DNA of 64,000 nucleotides from Dichetophora obliterata (lineage: Eukaryota > Arthropoda > Insecta > Diptera > Sciomyzidae): NCBI GenBank assembly GCA_963920525.1, contig OY986439.1, positions 212,081,500 to 212,145,499 on the forward strand, written 5' to 3'. Under the pieces are notes generated by a model that saw only the letters and a list, made by a program, of their open reading frames with translations, ran no database searches and was not told the origin of the DNA. Made by a program: the position numbers and the translations under genes. Positions 22,671-33,437 of the stretch are shown here, one piece after another. How positions within the stretch are numbered: the stretch's first letter is position 1; each line of letters opens with the position of its first letter.

Positions 22671-23628
22671 TACATGATAATAAAGAGCCCAAACAGAACC
22701 AAAGCGGTTGTCGGTTGTTGGATTCGCCGTGCAAAAAAGTATATGAAAATGCATGCAGCCGCCAAAAATGAAATCGCCGTAGAAATGCGCGACGGGAAAA
22801 CGCCAGAATAGGATCTATTCTAATTTCTCTCTGACGGGTGGCGGATCTCTCTCTGAGTGACTTAAATGTTGCTATATTTTTGCTTAAGATTGGGTACGTT
22901 CAGTGTTATTTTCTTAGTTTTTACTATGATCTCACATTCTGTTTTTGTGCCTGTGTTGCATTCATGTGAATAACAAAGCAAAATATAAAATAATTTGTAT
23001 CGTTCCCAAATAAAATGCAACCGTGATCCGACAACCGACAACCGCTCCTATTCTGGACGTGTTCTCAGCGGATTTCTCCGAGAGAGGCCCGCGATCCGAC
23101 ATCCGCTTTGGTTCTGTTCGGGCTCATATGCAGCCGCCAAAAATGAAACCGCCGTAGAAATGCGCGACGCGAAAACGCCAGAATAGAATCTATTCTAATT
23201 TTTCTCTGACGGCTAGCGGGTCTCTCTAGCTCTGAGTGACTTAAATGTTGCCATTTGCGAAATATTGGGTACGTTCAGTGTTATTTTCTTAGTTTTTACT
23301 ATGATCTGACATTCTGTTTTTGTGCCTTCGTTGCATTCTTGTGAATTCAAAGCATAATATAAAATAATTTGTATCGTTCCTGAATAAAATGCAACCGTGA
23401 TCCGACAACCGCTCCTATTCTGGACGAGTTCTCAGTGGATTTCACCAAGAGAGGCCCGCCACCCGACAACCGCTTTGGTTCTGTTCGGGCTCTTAAGCAA
23501 ATCGTTTCATTTTGGGCGTAATGTCAAAAGAGACGAAACGATTGCAGAGATTCGGCAAGTTGAAACTGTCTCGTTTCGTCTATTTTGGTCGGACTAGTGT
23601 CTCGAAATACTTAAGCTGCTGTCTTTTT

Positions 23629-24180
23629 GATTCGCCACAAAGTTATTTATGCATTCAAATGACAGCACTGTATCAATTTATGACTGCAGAATAACAATTT
23701 AATATTTATAAAATAACTTAATTCGCCGCTTTTTTGCCGCATGCATTTCTGCTTGTACGATGTCCTTGGCAACAGTTTTATAGGGTTTCTACATAAGTAT
23801 TTTTATAAATACATAGTTTCAAAATAAATTTTTAAAACCCGTTCAGTCACATCTTTTGTTTATTTGTACAAATTTTTGCTTTAAGCCATCTATTTAATTC
23901 GCCGTAAATTGTTGATTCGCCGCAAAGTTATTTATGCATTCAAATGACAGCACTGTATCAATTTATAAAACAACTTTTTATTCGCCGCTTTTTTGCCGCA
24001 TGCATTTCTGCTTGTACGATGTCCTTGGCAACAATTTTATAAAGTTTCTACATAAGTATTTTTATAAATACATAGTTTCAAAATAAATTTTTAAGTTTCC
24101 GCTTCAGTCACATCTTCTGTTTATTTGTACAAATTTTTGCTTTAAGCCATCTATTTAATTCGCCGTAAATTTGTGTATAT
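23629..24180 (+). repeat. tandem duplication of about 280 bp with TTCGCCGC boxes
   Basis: GATTCGCC(A/G)CAAAGTTAT, then TTATGCATTCAAATGACAGC, starts at 23629 and again at 23913. The following 250 bases match closely: GCCGCATGCATTTCTGCTTG, TACGATGTCCTTGGCAAC and TTTAAGCCATCTATTTAATT. The second copy lacks about 30 bases early on. Each copy carries two or three AATTCGCCG boxes, with more at 24249 and 24540. The duplication is recent compared with other box blocks. Confidence 0.85.
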
Positions 24181-24560
24181 CTTTATAAGCTCACATGAGC
24201 AAGTTTAGACAACTCTAAAAGAATATGACGTTAGTAAAATATTTTTTCAATTCGCCGCAAAAGAAATAAAAATGGTTTATCATTTTTTTTTTCAATTTTT
24301 TTTTTTAATTTTAATAATTAGTTTTAAATGGAATTTTTAAGTAATAATATTAAATGTAACCCGTAACATTTAAAAATGTATCGTTGTACATACATAAAGA
24401 TTTAAAATGTATTTAATTGTTTATAATGTACACTTGTTCTTTTTATTACAATAATGTTATTCGTACAAAATAGTCGTATTTTGGTGTAATACGACTATTG
24501 CGCAGAACAACAGTCTGACAGTTCTAAAGTGTCATTTTCAATTCGCCGTATTTTCGTCGC

Positions 24561-26062
24561 TCAAACACACATGCCTTACACCTTTCTTTTTAGTTGCTCT
24601 TGCCTTTTTACTTCTCTTTAATGCTCATTTCACTTAGTTGTACAAAAACGCAACCTCAATGTTGCTCTCAAACCTACTCAACTCCCTCAATCCAGCCGTC
24701 CACGTAACTCCACGCTACTTAATTCCACGTTAAATCAATAAATTTTTTACAAATTTATCGTTTACTCACATCTAGCATGCAAAATTGCATGTTTTTTTAT
24801 AATTTCTACGCCGCCCACCCTGTATAACTTTTGGTTTCTAACGTAAATTTATTGATTGCACTGATCGAAATCTTGGCAAGAAAAAAGTGAAACAATAAAA
24901 AATTCCCATTTTATTTAAAAAAAAAAAAAAAAATATTTTTACTCAAAGCCTATCAGTGCCGTAGACTCCCCTTTTTTCTGTTGTTTGTGTGCTTATCTGG
25001 TCGTGCTGGTTGCAAAGAATCTGCATTTCGAATAGTAATTAAAAATTGCATAAAGTTTTTGGCTGGAAAAGTAAATTAAGAAAATGCAAAGTTTTTTTTT
25101 TATGTATCGCAGAAACTTCTTGGCATTGTTGTGCATTTGGCATTTACATGCATATATACGAGTATAGAGAGGGAAGGTACGTGATGGTGTGCGTTTTTGG
25201 GACTGTTCAATGTACGGCTGACATGCCGACAAAAAAAAAGTGATACCGTTGCAGTATTCTGTCTGTGGTTCCACACGGTATTGCTTGCATTTATCTTGTT
25301 TGTCTTTTTAATTAAATCAATTACATATCCCGTTATTTTTAATTAGTCTTCGGTGTTTTACAAAACTGCGGCGAATTCACAATGCGGCAGCAATCTTTCA
25401 TGCATGCCACACATCAGTGTATAAAATATTTAAAGGAAGCAGAATAAAAGCGTGATTTTTTCAACAAAAATCAAAAATAATTAAAATTTCACAATATTGC
25501 TGATTTCTTGGCGCGTATCCAGCAATATTTGTTCTCACAGACGAAGTTGTTGTCATTTGTTGCTGCTGAAGAATGTCGCGCTGCTATCAAGCGACGAACT
25601 TACTACAAGTTGTTGTCCTCGTTTTGTTATTGTTGTTTTTCGGCATTGTTGTTGTTGTTGTGTGCTGTCTCGTGGGGCCAACAAACATAAGGAAAACCAA
25701 CAACAACAACAGCAACAACATTTAAAAGAAATTCATTTCTAATAAAACCGAAAATACTTGCTGGCATTAAAATAAAAACAAGCTGCATACCAATTCAATT
25801 CGCCGTAAATCGACAAGATAACAGCAACAGCAAAAAAAAGTGTGAAATTCAGAGGCAAATTAAATTAATTTAACAATATGAAATTTTGTGTCAGTTTTTT
25901 TCGAATTGATTGAATAAGTGGGCAAAATTAATTTAAAGCTGTTGCAAGTAGATTTCAAAATACTTTTGGCAGAAGTGAGAAACAATTTTTTTCTGAAAAA
26001 AGGTATTACAAACTTAAGATTTTAATGGAAAATGTTCATTATATACATATATTAGATCACTC
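24561..26062. other. intron, two isolated boxes, no gene
   Basis: TGCGGCGAATTCAC near 25368 and CAATTCGCCGTAAA near 25797 are isolated box copies in opposite orientations. The small frame at 25508-25690 has a hydrophobic stretch but lacks an ATG start and is built on GTTGTT repeats, so I do not call it. Poly-A at 24919-24934. Confidence 0.5.
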
Positions 26063-26799
26063 CAAAATGCAAAGGTGTTTTTATTTCGCACTACCAGCCT
26101 TTTCTAACGAAATGGGGTTAAAAAATAAGATCTGCATCAAACGATCGGTATCGTTAGTAGAAAATAGCTACTCGATTTTTATATAAAGCATCAAAAATTG
26201 CTAGAAAACAGCTTAAACTATTTCATATAAATGATCAAGGAGAGTAAAACAAGTACTTTGTTAAAATTTTAAATATTTACATTGAACGACATAAAAATAA
26301 AAATCATTTGTTTGCTTTTAAGACGTAAGTTCATGAGTGAAACCCAAAAGAGGATAATGAAAAGTAATAAATTTCTTAGACCTAGTTAAATTTGCTTCAT
26401 GATGATGTAATGCTACCACCTTGCAAATTTTTCTATGATTTTTGGGAATTTTTCGAACAAAAATAGAACATGAAAATTGATTAAAAAATTGAGTTTGATC
26501 TTCAAAAACACCATTAAATAACACAGCTACATAAAAAAATGTACTCGGACCGTCTAGCCTATGTAATTGTGTGTCGAAAGAAAAAAAATTTAAAACCATT
26601 ACCTTTTTTTAAAAAAAATTACAGGTCGGAAATTGCTTAAGCTGTTTTCAAGCAATTTTGAGCCAATTTTTTGATGCTTTAAATGAAAACCAGGCGGCTA
26701 TTTTCCACTAACAATACAAATCTTTTAATGCAGATCTTAATTTTTTACCCCATTCTATTAGAAAATGCTGGTGGAGAAAAAAACCACCTTTGCATTTTT
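26063..26799. mobile_element. foldback element with arms of about 160 bp
   Basis: The left arm AAAATGCAAAGGTG, CCTTTTCTAACGAAATGGGG, AATAAGATCTGCAT and CAAAAAATTG-like pieces at 26063-26220 have inverted counterparts at 26630-26799 (AAGCTGTTTTCAAGCAATTT, ATGCAGATCTTAATTTTTTA, CCCCATTCTATTAGAAAATG, CCACCTTTGCATTTT). The loop is about 400 bp with no recognisable protein. Confidence 0.78.
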
Positions 26800-26982
26800 T
26801 TATATACTTTATTTTGGGTGCTTTAATATATATCGATTTCAAGTGAAAAAATAGATACTTGAACGAAACAAGCCGTTCACAGAATATTATTATTATTGGT
26901 TATTTTAAAGAACCATCTTTCATCTATTTAAAAACTATTTTTTACTTATGGTCATTTTAGTTTGTTTTTTTTTGCATAATTG

Positions 26983-27384
26983 TCGGCCTTTTTAGTCTAG
27001 TGGAGAGTGCGCTAGACTATCAACCCAGAGGTCCCTGGTTCGAATCCGGGCTCGCGCATGGTTCTTTTCACTTTCTTTGTTCTTTCCTACTTTTAAGAAT
27101 TATGGAAAACTAAAAATCCACTACTAAATTGTGGAAAATGTGGAATTAAAGGAATGGAACAACTAAGGGCTGGAAATGTTTGCCGAGGTTAAGGCATAAC
27201 ACTAGCCTCGGTTAAAAGCAATTCAAATTGTCTTTCACGGTTGTTTCGCCTAATCAATAATTCACGTATTGTTCCAATTAATTCCTCTAAATAAATCTAT
27301 CCCTTTCCTTTCAGGTCAAAGACCAAACCTTGTTTGTATAAGGCGCATGCCTTGGTTCTTTGATCTTTAAAAAAAAAAAAAAAT
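26983..27384 (+). mobile_element. second tRNA-derived SINE family, poly-A tailed
   Basis: The tRNA-like head carries TTAGTCTAGTGGAGAGTGCG (A box) and CCTGGTTCGAATCCGGGC (B box), followed by a body of about 300 bases and a poly-A tail at about 27368-27384. The body differs from that of the SINE at 577-942, so this is a separate family. Its 3' section, CTTTCAGGTCAAAGACCAAA then CCTTGTTTG and TGCCTTGGTTCTTTGAT, also occurs alone at 35731-35806. No clear target duplication. Confidence 0.82.
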
Positions 27385-28984
27385 CTATGTATAAAATCAG
27401 CTTATGCTTGATATTCAGGGTAAATATTTAGAAAAATTTTTTAAAGAGCCAAATGAGCTTATTGAACTCGTTAAGAACTTAAAAACACAATAGCCGCAAG
27501 TGGCAAATTGCAAATTGTGGTACACGATCAAAAAAAATTTTATTAGGTATTATTGTTTTTTTTTTACGCAAAGCAAACTTTTAATGAAAATACTCTTTTT
27601 TTATTTTCTTCGAGAAATTTTATTTTATAGGAGAGAACCACAACTTATGTGTGTGGGGTTTGAAATAGCACACAATTTTTTTATAGCTTTTTTTTTGACT
27701 AAAATAAAATAGTTTGATCAGAACTATTTTTTACTGAGATTTTGAAATCCATAAAAATCTTTCCGTTAGGAGGCTTTGGCTGAAGCTGATGCATAAAACT
27801 GCTTTGTCAAGCTTTTTTTGATCATAGTGAACGCTTATTCAACGCTGCATAAAGTAGCTTATTGAGCTTATTGGTGTTCATAGTGCGCGCTTTATGCTTA
27901 TGGCTGATATGCTTTGTTTTCACTTGTCTCTTTGGAAAATATTGCCCTCAACTGCGTTTTGCAAAGTAAATTTTTTTGTTTAGTGAGTATGTAGATTCGC
28001 GATGATCACCAATGAAAGATCAAACCAATAGCAAACAAAAGTTCAAAGGAACTTGAAGACACAAAGCATAACAACGGTGGAAAGTTCAGCATAAAAAGTA
28101 CCCAAGAAGTAAACAAGAACAACGAAAACTATGTAAACAAACGAGATAGAATACACAAGCGCATACAACTGAAAAGCACCACAAAAGGACCACATCGCAA
28201 CAACAACACAACAACAACACAACAACAACACAACAACGGTTAAAACTTCAGCACAAAAAAATCAACGAAAATATTGTTAACAGGCAAAATAGATAAACAT
28301 GTGCCGAATAGCATTTTAAAAATGCTCTACAACAAAGCATAAAAAACAAAATTATTTTTCTGTGTGAGCAAGCGAGATGGAAATATAAGCGCTGAAAAGC
28401 ATTTGAAATTAAGCTTTATGCTAGCTTTATGCTAGCTTTATGCTAGCACTATGAACGCTTTGAGCTTTTTCCATATGATTATACACAAAGCGTTTTTCAG
28501 CTAAACCTCTCGGCTAAGCTAAAAGCTTTTACTATGAACGCGGCCTTAAGCGTAAAACTTAAAAACTTTGTGTTTTACAAAGAAAACTGTTGCACAAATT
28601 AATTACTTTTTCGGATTTGCATGTAAATGCGGCGAATTTATAAACCATTTTTCCTATAAACAGAAAAAGTTTAAAGCTTTTATTGCAATTGAGAAGTATT
28701 TCAAATTGCTTTAAAAATATTTTATGAAGTAAATTTAGTTTTTTTGAAGTGAAACTTCGAATACGGCGAATTAAACGGGGATTAAAAACGATGAAACGAT
28801 GTAACGAAGAAACAATATAACGCGGCGAATGCAGCGAATTAGATGCTTGATCTCTGTAAACTCATATGTTAACAGGAATATTCTGTTACGTAAAGGGAGT
28901 GTTGTAATTGTTAAGCGCATTCAAAAAGCTTTTCAGCATTCGAATCAAAAGATTATGGCTAAAGTCACAACTAACTGCATTTTT
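27385..28984. other. intron with boxes and GCTTTATGCTA repeats
   Basis: Between 27780 and 28550 phrases such as CTGATGCATAAAACTGC, ATAGTGAACGCTTATTC and TTTATGCTAGC (three times near 28420-28445) recur, probably part of an undelimited TIR element. CAACAACAC runs lie at 28198-28235. GCGGCGAATT-type boxes are at 28629, 28763 and 28822. No gene. Confidence 0.45.
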
Positions 28985-29104
28985 CTGTATCTCGAAACAG
29001 CACACCAATGACAAGCAAGACACGAGAGGCAATAATGTTTTCTGTACGAAATTCTATTGCTTCTCGTGTCTGGCTTATCGTTGGTGTGCATTTTTGTTAT
29101 ACAG
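28985..29104 (+). repeat. 120-nt imperfect hairpin
   Basis: The arm at 28985-29034 (CTGTATCTCGAAACAGCACA, then CCAATGACAAG and GACACGAGAGGCAATA) pairs with 29055-29104 (TATTGCTTCTCGTGTCTGGC, TTATCGTTGGTGTGC, ATACAG). The loop is 20 bases and the stem of about 50 pairs has scattered mismatches. It has the size and shape of a microRNA precursor, but a small MITE is equally or more likely in this repeat-rich intron. Confidence 0.5.
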
Positions 29105-29879
29105 AATACAGCAGTAAGTATAAGCAAAACAAATAAAGCTAGTCACTAGTCGCACTTAGCAAGTTCTGGCTGGCAAAGACTATGTGTGAGAGCGAAAGTG
29201 ATTTCTTCAGTATTAAAATTTGCAACTGATCCTTTTATTTATGAACTAAAGTAGGCAAATATATGTATTCAAAAACTTTATTGCCTTAAATTTAAATATA
29301 TGGGTGTGTCTCGTAGTTGAATTGAAATTTCTACTACAGAATTGAAGCTACAAATTTATGCTGGTAAAATTTTTACTAGCGAATAAGAACGAATTGGCAA
29401 ATCTGTTAGTAACACAATTTCTAAAAAACCCATTAACCCAATAAATTTAATACATACTCTACATGAATATTTCAACTTTGAGCTTTAAAAATTTCAGTGA
29501 AGAACAATCATTCATTTTTTTTTTTTAATAAAATAGTCTTTTGTGAATATGCAAAAAAAGTCAAAACTGCTTTGCCAAACTATGTGACAAGTCCACTTAT
29601 AAATAGTGAACGCACTATAGTGTAGGAAAAGTACTGCGAATTCAGTAAAAATACATGCATATGTTATACTTTATCTTAGCAAAAAATCAATAAAAACATG
29701 TTCTTTTTATCTAAGGAATTAAGTTTATAAATTGTAAATTCTGCAAAAAATAGTGTGTCGAATTCAAAAACCTACATTTGTCAACGTATTTGCATAAAAT
29801 GCTCTTTAATAAATTCATGGATAATGTATAAGAAATTTATTTTAGATTATAAATCGCCAGTGGTCTAAATTCGACCATT
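29105..29879. other. intron, nothing recognised
   Basis: AT-rich sequence without gene, RNA or repeat that I can name. Confidence 0.45.
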
Positions 29880-30490
29880 TCACTATGACCTTCGACCTAC
29901 ACTTTGATATAAAATCGCTTGCGTTTTTAGATGAGCGTAGAAAGGGGTAAAAAACGAATCTATTTCTATTTTCAATTTGCCGCTCAGTGCTAACCAACGA
30001 CTTTTCATAAAAAAAAACTGCGTTGTCCTGAGAAAAGCTACAGTTGTCGAGATAACGCAGCAATTGTTATGTCATAATAACGGGAAATTTTTAATATACT
30101 ATCCGTGAAAAATATTACCAAAAAAGCTTTTGTATACCGTTATTTTTCTCAACCAATGACTTTTCATACAAAAATACGTTGTACCGAGAAAAGCTACAGT
30201 TTTCGAGATATCGTCATAATGATCAGATGTCAAAAAAACGGGAATTTTTCAAAATTTTTTGTTTGTAAGAAATTTCACAATCCCAATATATATTCGCACA
30301 TGTTACATAAAAAAAATGCTTATTGTAGGGTATCCATAAGAGATAGCGAGAAATGTCTGGCATTTTTTTTTTTTTACATCTCAGAAATGTCTCAAATTTC
30401 CTCTTACACCGTGTTCTTCCATCTCGTATAGCTTAGCTTTTATTTAAGAAATTCTGTTTTGAACGCTCGTATTTCAGGTCAAAGGTCACA
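29880..30490. repeat. direct repeat around GAGAAAAGCTACAGTT inside opposed ends
   Basis: AACCAACGACTTTTCATAAA, then CTGAGAAAAGCTACAGTTGT and CGAGATAACG, near 29993-30090, is repeated near 30152-30248 as AACCAATGACTTTTCATAC and CCGAGAAAAGCTACAGTTTT. The outer phrases CACTATGACCTTCGACC (29880) and CAGGTCAAAGGTCACAAA (30475) are inverted copies. It is probably a degraded TIR element. Ends are not firm. Confidence 0.5.
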
Positions 30491-30739
30491 AAAATATTTC
30501 GTGCACTCCTTTTTCCTACTCCTATTCATTTAAAAGAAAAATTATCCAAATTGTTTGAGAAACACGGGAGAAAATGGTACCGAACTGTTTTTCCTACGCC
30601 TATTTATAGATTTCGTTGATAGTTTTAGTGCAAAATAACCATGTGCAATTTGACATATTTCTGCAGTGAATCATATGACTTATACGCCTTAAATTTGATT
30701 GCTTGATATAAAGCGGCAGCCATTGCTTTCTATTTCCTA

Positions 30740-31115
30740 GTTAAACAAAGTTTTTTAACTAAAGCCGAACTGCAGCTGAACAAGGGTCGAATATCAGCCG
30801 AACAGGGACAAAGCAGTGACCAGTAAAAACATTGGTGTGTATTGCAACACTAGCAAGCAGAAATCACTATGCGTTTTTCTGTGCCCACAAACGCTAGCAT
30901 ACCCTTCAATGCATTCAAGTAAAATGACTAAATGACTTAATGAGTTATGAATGCTTGCATTAGCTGGAAAGCAAAATTGATATTAGAATATTGTTTTAAT
31001 ACGGTAACAGTTCGTTCGACCTATGTTCGGTCCCTGTTCGAACGAGTGAGTTTTTTGATTTTTTTTAGACCATGTTCTACCGCTGTTCGGCTGATTATAT
31101 TTTTATTAGGCTTAA
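30740..31115. mobile_element. diverged relative of the 7720-8345 TIR element
   Basis: The left end (TTAACTAAAGCCGAACTGC, CTGAACAAGGGTCG) and right end (CATGTTCTACCGCTGTTCGG, CTGATTATATTTTTATTAGG) are inverted relatives. The phrases GCCGAACAG, ACAAGGGTCG and CGCTGTTCGGC are shared with the element at 7720-8345. Shorter and more degraded than that copy. Confidence 0.6.
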
Positions 31116-33437
31116 TTTTATATGTTCTTTAAACTGATATATAAATTATAGCCACTTTTTTTCCAATTTATTCTTTCTACGCCAAACATTCTTTGAGCTC
31201 CTAAGTAAAAATGTCGAATTCTTCGACGTGATCTCAAAAATTCTTATTCAAACAAATTAATTGCAAGCACTTAACACCTTGTCTGCTCGCTTATGTCAAC
31301 ACAATTTTCGCACGCTGACCCTCAACTCTGGCAAGTGGCCAAAAAGAATGAAATAAAAACAACAACAACAACAACAACAACAACATTAGCAACATTTACG
31401 CAAATATTGCACACAAAAATAAATATGTTGGCGCCCAATGAGTGACAAAAGAATTTCGCCTGTATGTATGTATGCGTGTGTGTGTTCCACCCTGTCGATG
31501 CAAACGGATTGCATTTGAGTTTAAGGATTTATTTGTTATTTAAAAACAACAAAAGCAACAATAATAAAAAGTAAAGAAAAAACATTTTATTGTAGTCCTT
31601 ATTGTTGTAAGAGGAGGGCGCCAAATGAGGTCACAGACAGTGTTCTGCATGCTGACAATGTTTTTCAATACAGCAGCAACAACAACAACAACAACAACAT
31701 TAACAACAACATCATGAGTAATCGCCATAAATTAATTGTCAACATTGTGCTAATAATAATGGCACTTTAACACACACATATACATAGCAGCACATATGCA
31801 TGGGTGTGTGAATGTGTTCGAAACGCAAACATTTTCTTTCAATTCCATGTTTTTTAACCGCAAATGAAAAACTTTGATTACCTGTCGCTGTTGCTGCTCG
31901 AGAGCTGCAGTTGTTGCAATTGTTGCTGTTGTTGCTGTTGTTGCTGTGGCCGCTGCAGTATGCAATGCTATTTGCCACAGTCAGCGTAGGACCTCACATT
32001 AAATTGTTACAAAGTAAACTAGTGCATGTGTGCGTGGATATCAATTCAACATTTATAAAAGATTGACGAAAGAAAGGGTGACTAAACCCACACATACACA
32101 CACAAAGACACACATATGAACATACAGTAAAGACCGTTACAAATAGCATCAAACTGCTGCAATGACATTTGCCAAGAGTGCAACCAACTTATATGCAACT
32201 CCAACCAGCAGTTAGGCATAAAGCATGCAATTTATGGCTAAACAAAGTTTTTATTATTGAAAAACGCATAAAGTTCGCTTTAGTTTGTGGGGGAAAAGTT
32301 ATTGAAAAATGTTTAAATGTATTTCGACAGTTGATAGTTGAAGATTTATACTCGACGTGGTTTTGCAGAAAGACTTCAATAAATTTCAAGTAAATTTTCA
32401 AGTTGCTGGAAAAAGCAATTGCAAAATAACTTGCAATAGCGGTAAACTTTGTGAGCGGCGAATTCAAATATTTGCGACTGAGTGATTATGGGTAGCTTTA
32501 GGGTGGAAGTCAGCAAGGCAAAATGTTTGATTTATTTATGCATTTAGCAAAAACTGGCTTGAAGCAAATATAAAGCTTAAAAATACTTGCTGCTACTGAA
32601 CCAAAAATATATTTTTTTCATTTTTGAAGTGAACTAGAACTTCTTTTTTTTTTTAGTTATTCGTCAGACTTAAACTACTCTCAAAATTGAACCTGCTTTT
32701 TTTTTGTTCGGAAAAGTGTTGAAAAAGCTCTAAAAAAGGAAGGTTTGGGAACATTATTTTTCTGTATGTGATTTTTGAAAACCTTCTCATTTTGGTATGC
32801 AAAATGCTGTTAAAAACAATAAAAACTCAACAAAAAACATCATGCGGATGTTGGGGGATTGAACTCGCGTCCTCCTTTCTACTCGTTCACTGTTTCTTCA
32901 ACTCGTCCATAAGAATTGTTGATATTGAGTGTTGCAGATACTGAAAAACCTGAGTTATTAAAAAATGGCATATAAAGCTTATAGAAAACATTTTGGAGTC
33001 GACATGAAACTTAAAGATTCATTTCTTAACCATTTGTACTAAACAATTTAATAACACGCACAACATTGTTGGTAAGTTGCTTGGTCAAAAAACTTAAAAG
33101 TGATAAAAAGACTAATTCGTTTCTATTTTTTTTTTTATAATGAAAGAGAAAACAAGTTCTAGAAAGTTTACGAAAATGTTTACTCGAAATATACGTTTTG
33201 ATTTAAATATCCCAGTATGTTTTTACATTTTTTTTTTTATTTATGCCCGTCTTTTATTCTGTTTCATATTTCCTCAGTTATGTAAGACTTTGAGTGCTAG
33301 TTTACTGATTTTATAAATTCGATTATTCGAGAAACCAATTATTTTTAAATCGTCATTTTCGTGTTGTTCACCAAACCGTTTTTTGCATTATGTCGAATTT
33401 TTGACCACACTTATTTAATAGCACAAATTACATTTCC
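31116..33437. other. intron with CAA microsatellites and a tRNA-like fragment
   Basis: CAA runs lie at 31360-31386 and near 31677-31702, and GTTGCTGTTGTTGC near 31920-31945. On the minus strand near 32849-32912, GCGAGTTCAATCCC resembles a B box with a possible tRNA-like stretch, probably a SINE remnant. A GCGGCGAATTC box is at 32455. No gene. Confidence 0.45.

Larger units (their letters stand above)
21504..23492. repeat. TIR element family with 375-bp tandem unit, split by a mariner
   Basis: GAGCCCGAACAGAACCAAAG followed by CGGATGTCGG (21504) recurs at 22685. Its complement CCGCTTTGGTTCTGTTCGGG ending in CTC closes units at 23125 and 23492. Thus 22685-23125 is bounded by inverted ends of about 35 bp. 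The block from 22755 is repeated in tandem from 23130 at an offset of 375 bp, sharing GCAGCCGCCAAAAATGAAA, GAAATGCGCGACG and TCTATTCTAATTT. The mariner at 21561-22670 sits after the first left end, and ATTCGCCGTGG precedes it. Superfamily not determined. Confidence 0.75.

Noticed and set aside
25508..25690. 60-codon frame with a hydrophobic stretch, possible small membrane protein
   Set aside because: No ATG start, the hydrophobic part is a translated GTTGTT repeat, and there are no flanking gene signals.
27306..27322. Recursive splice site in the giant intron (CCTTTCCTTTCAGGTCAAAG)
   Set aside because: Good acceptor, but GTCAAA is a poor donor, and it belongs to a SINE tail present elsewhere. 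No better ratchet site was found by eye.
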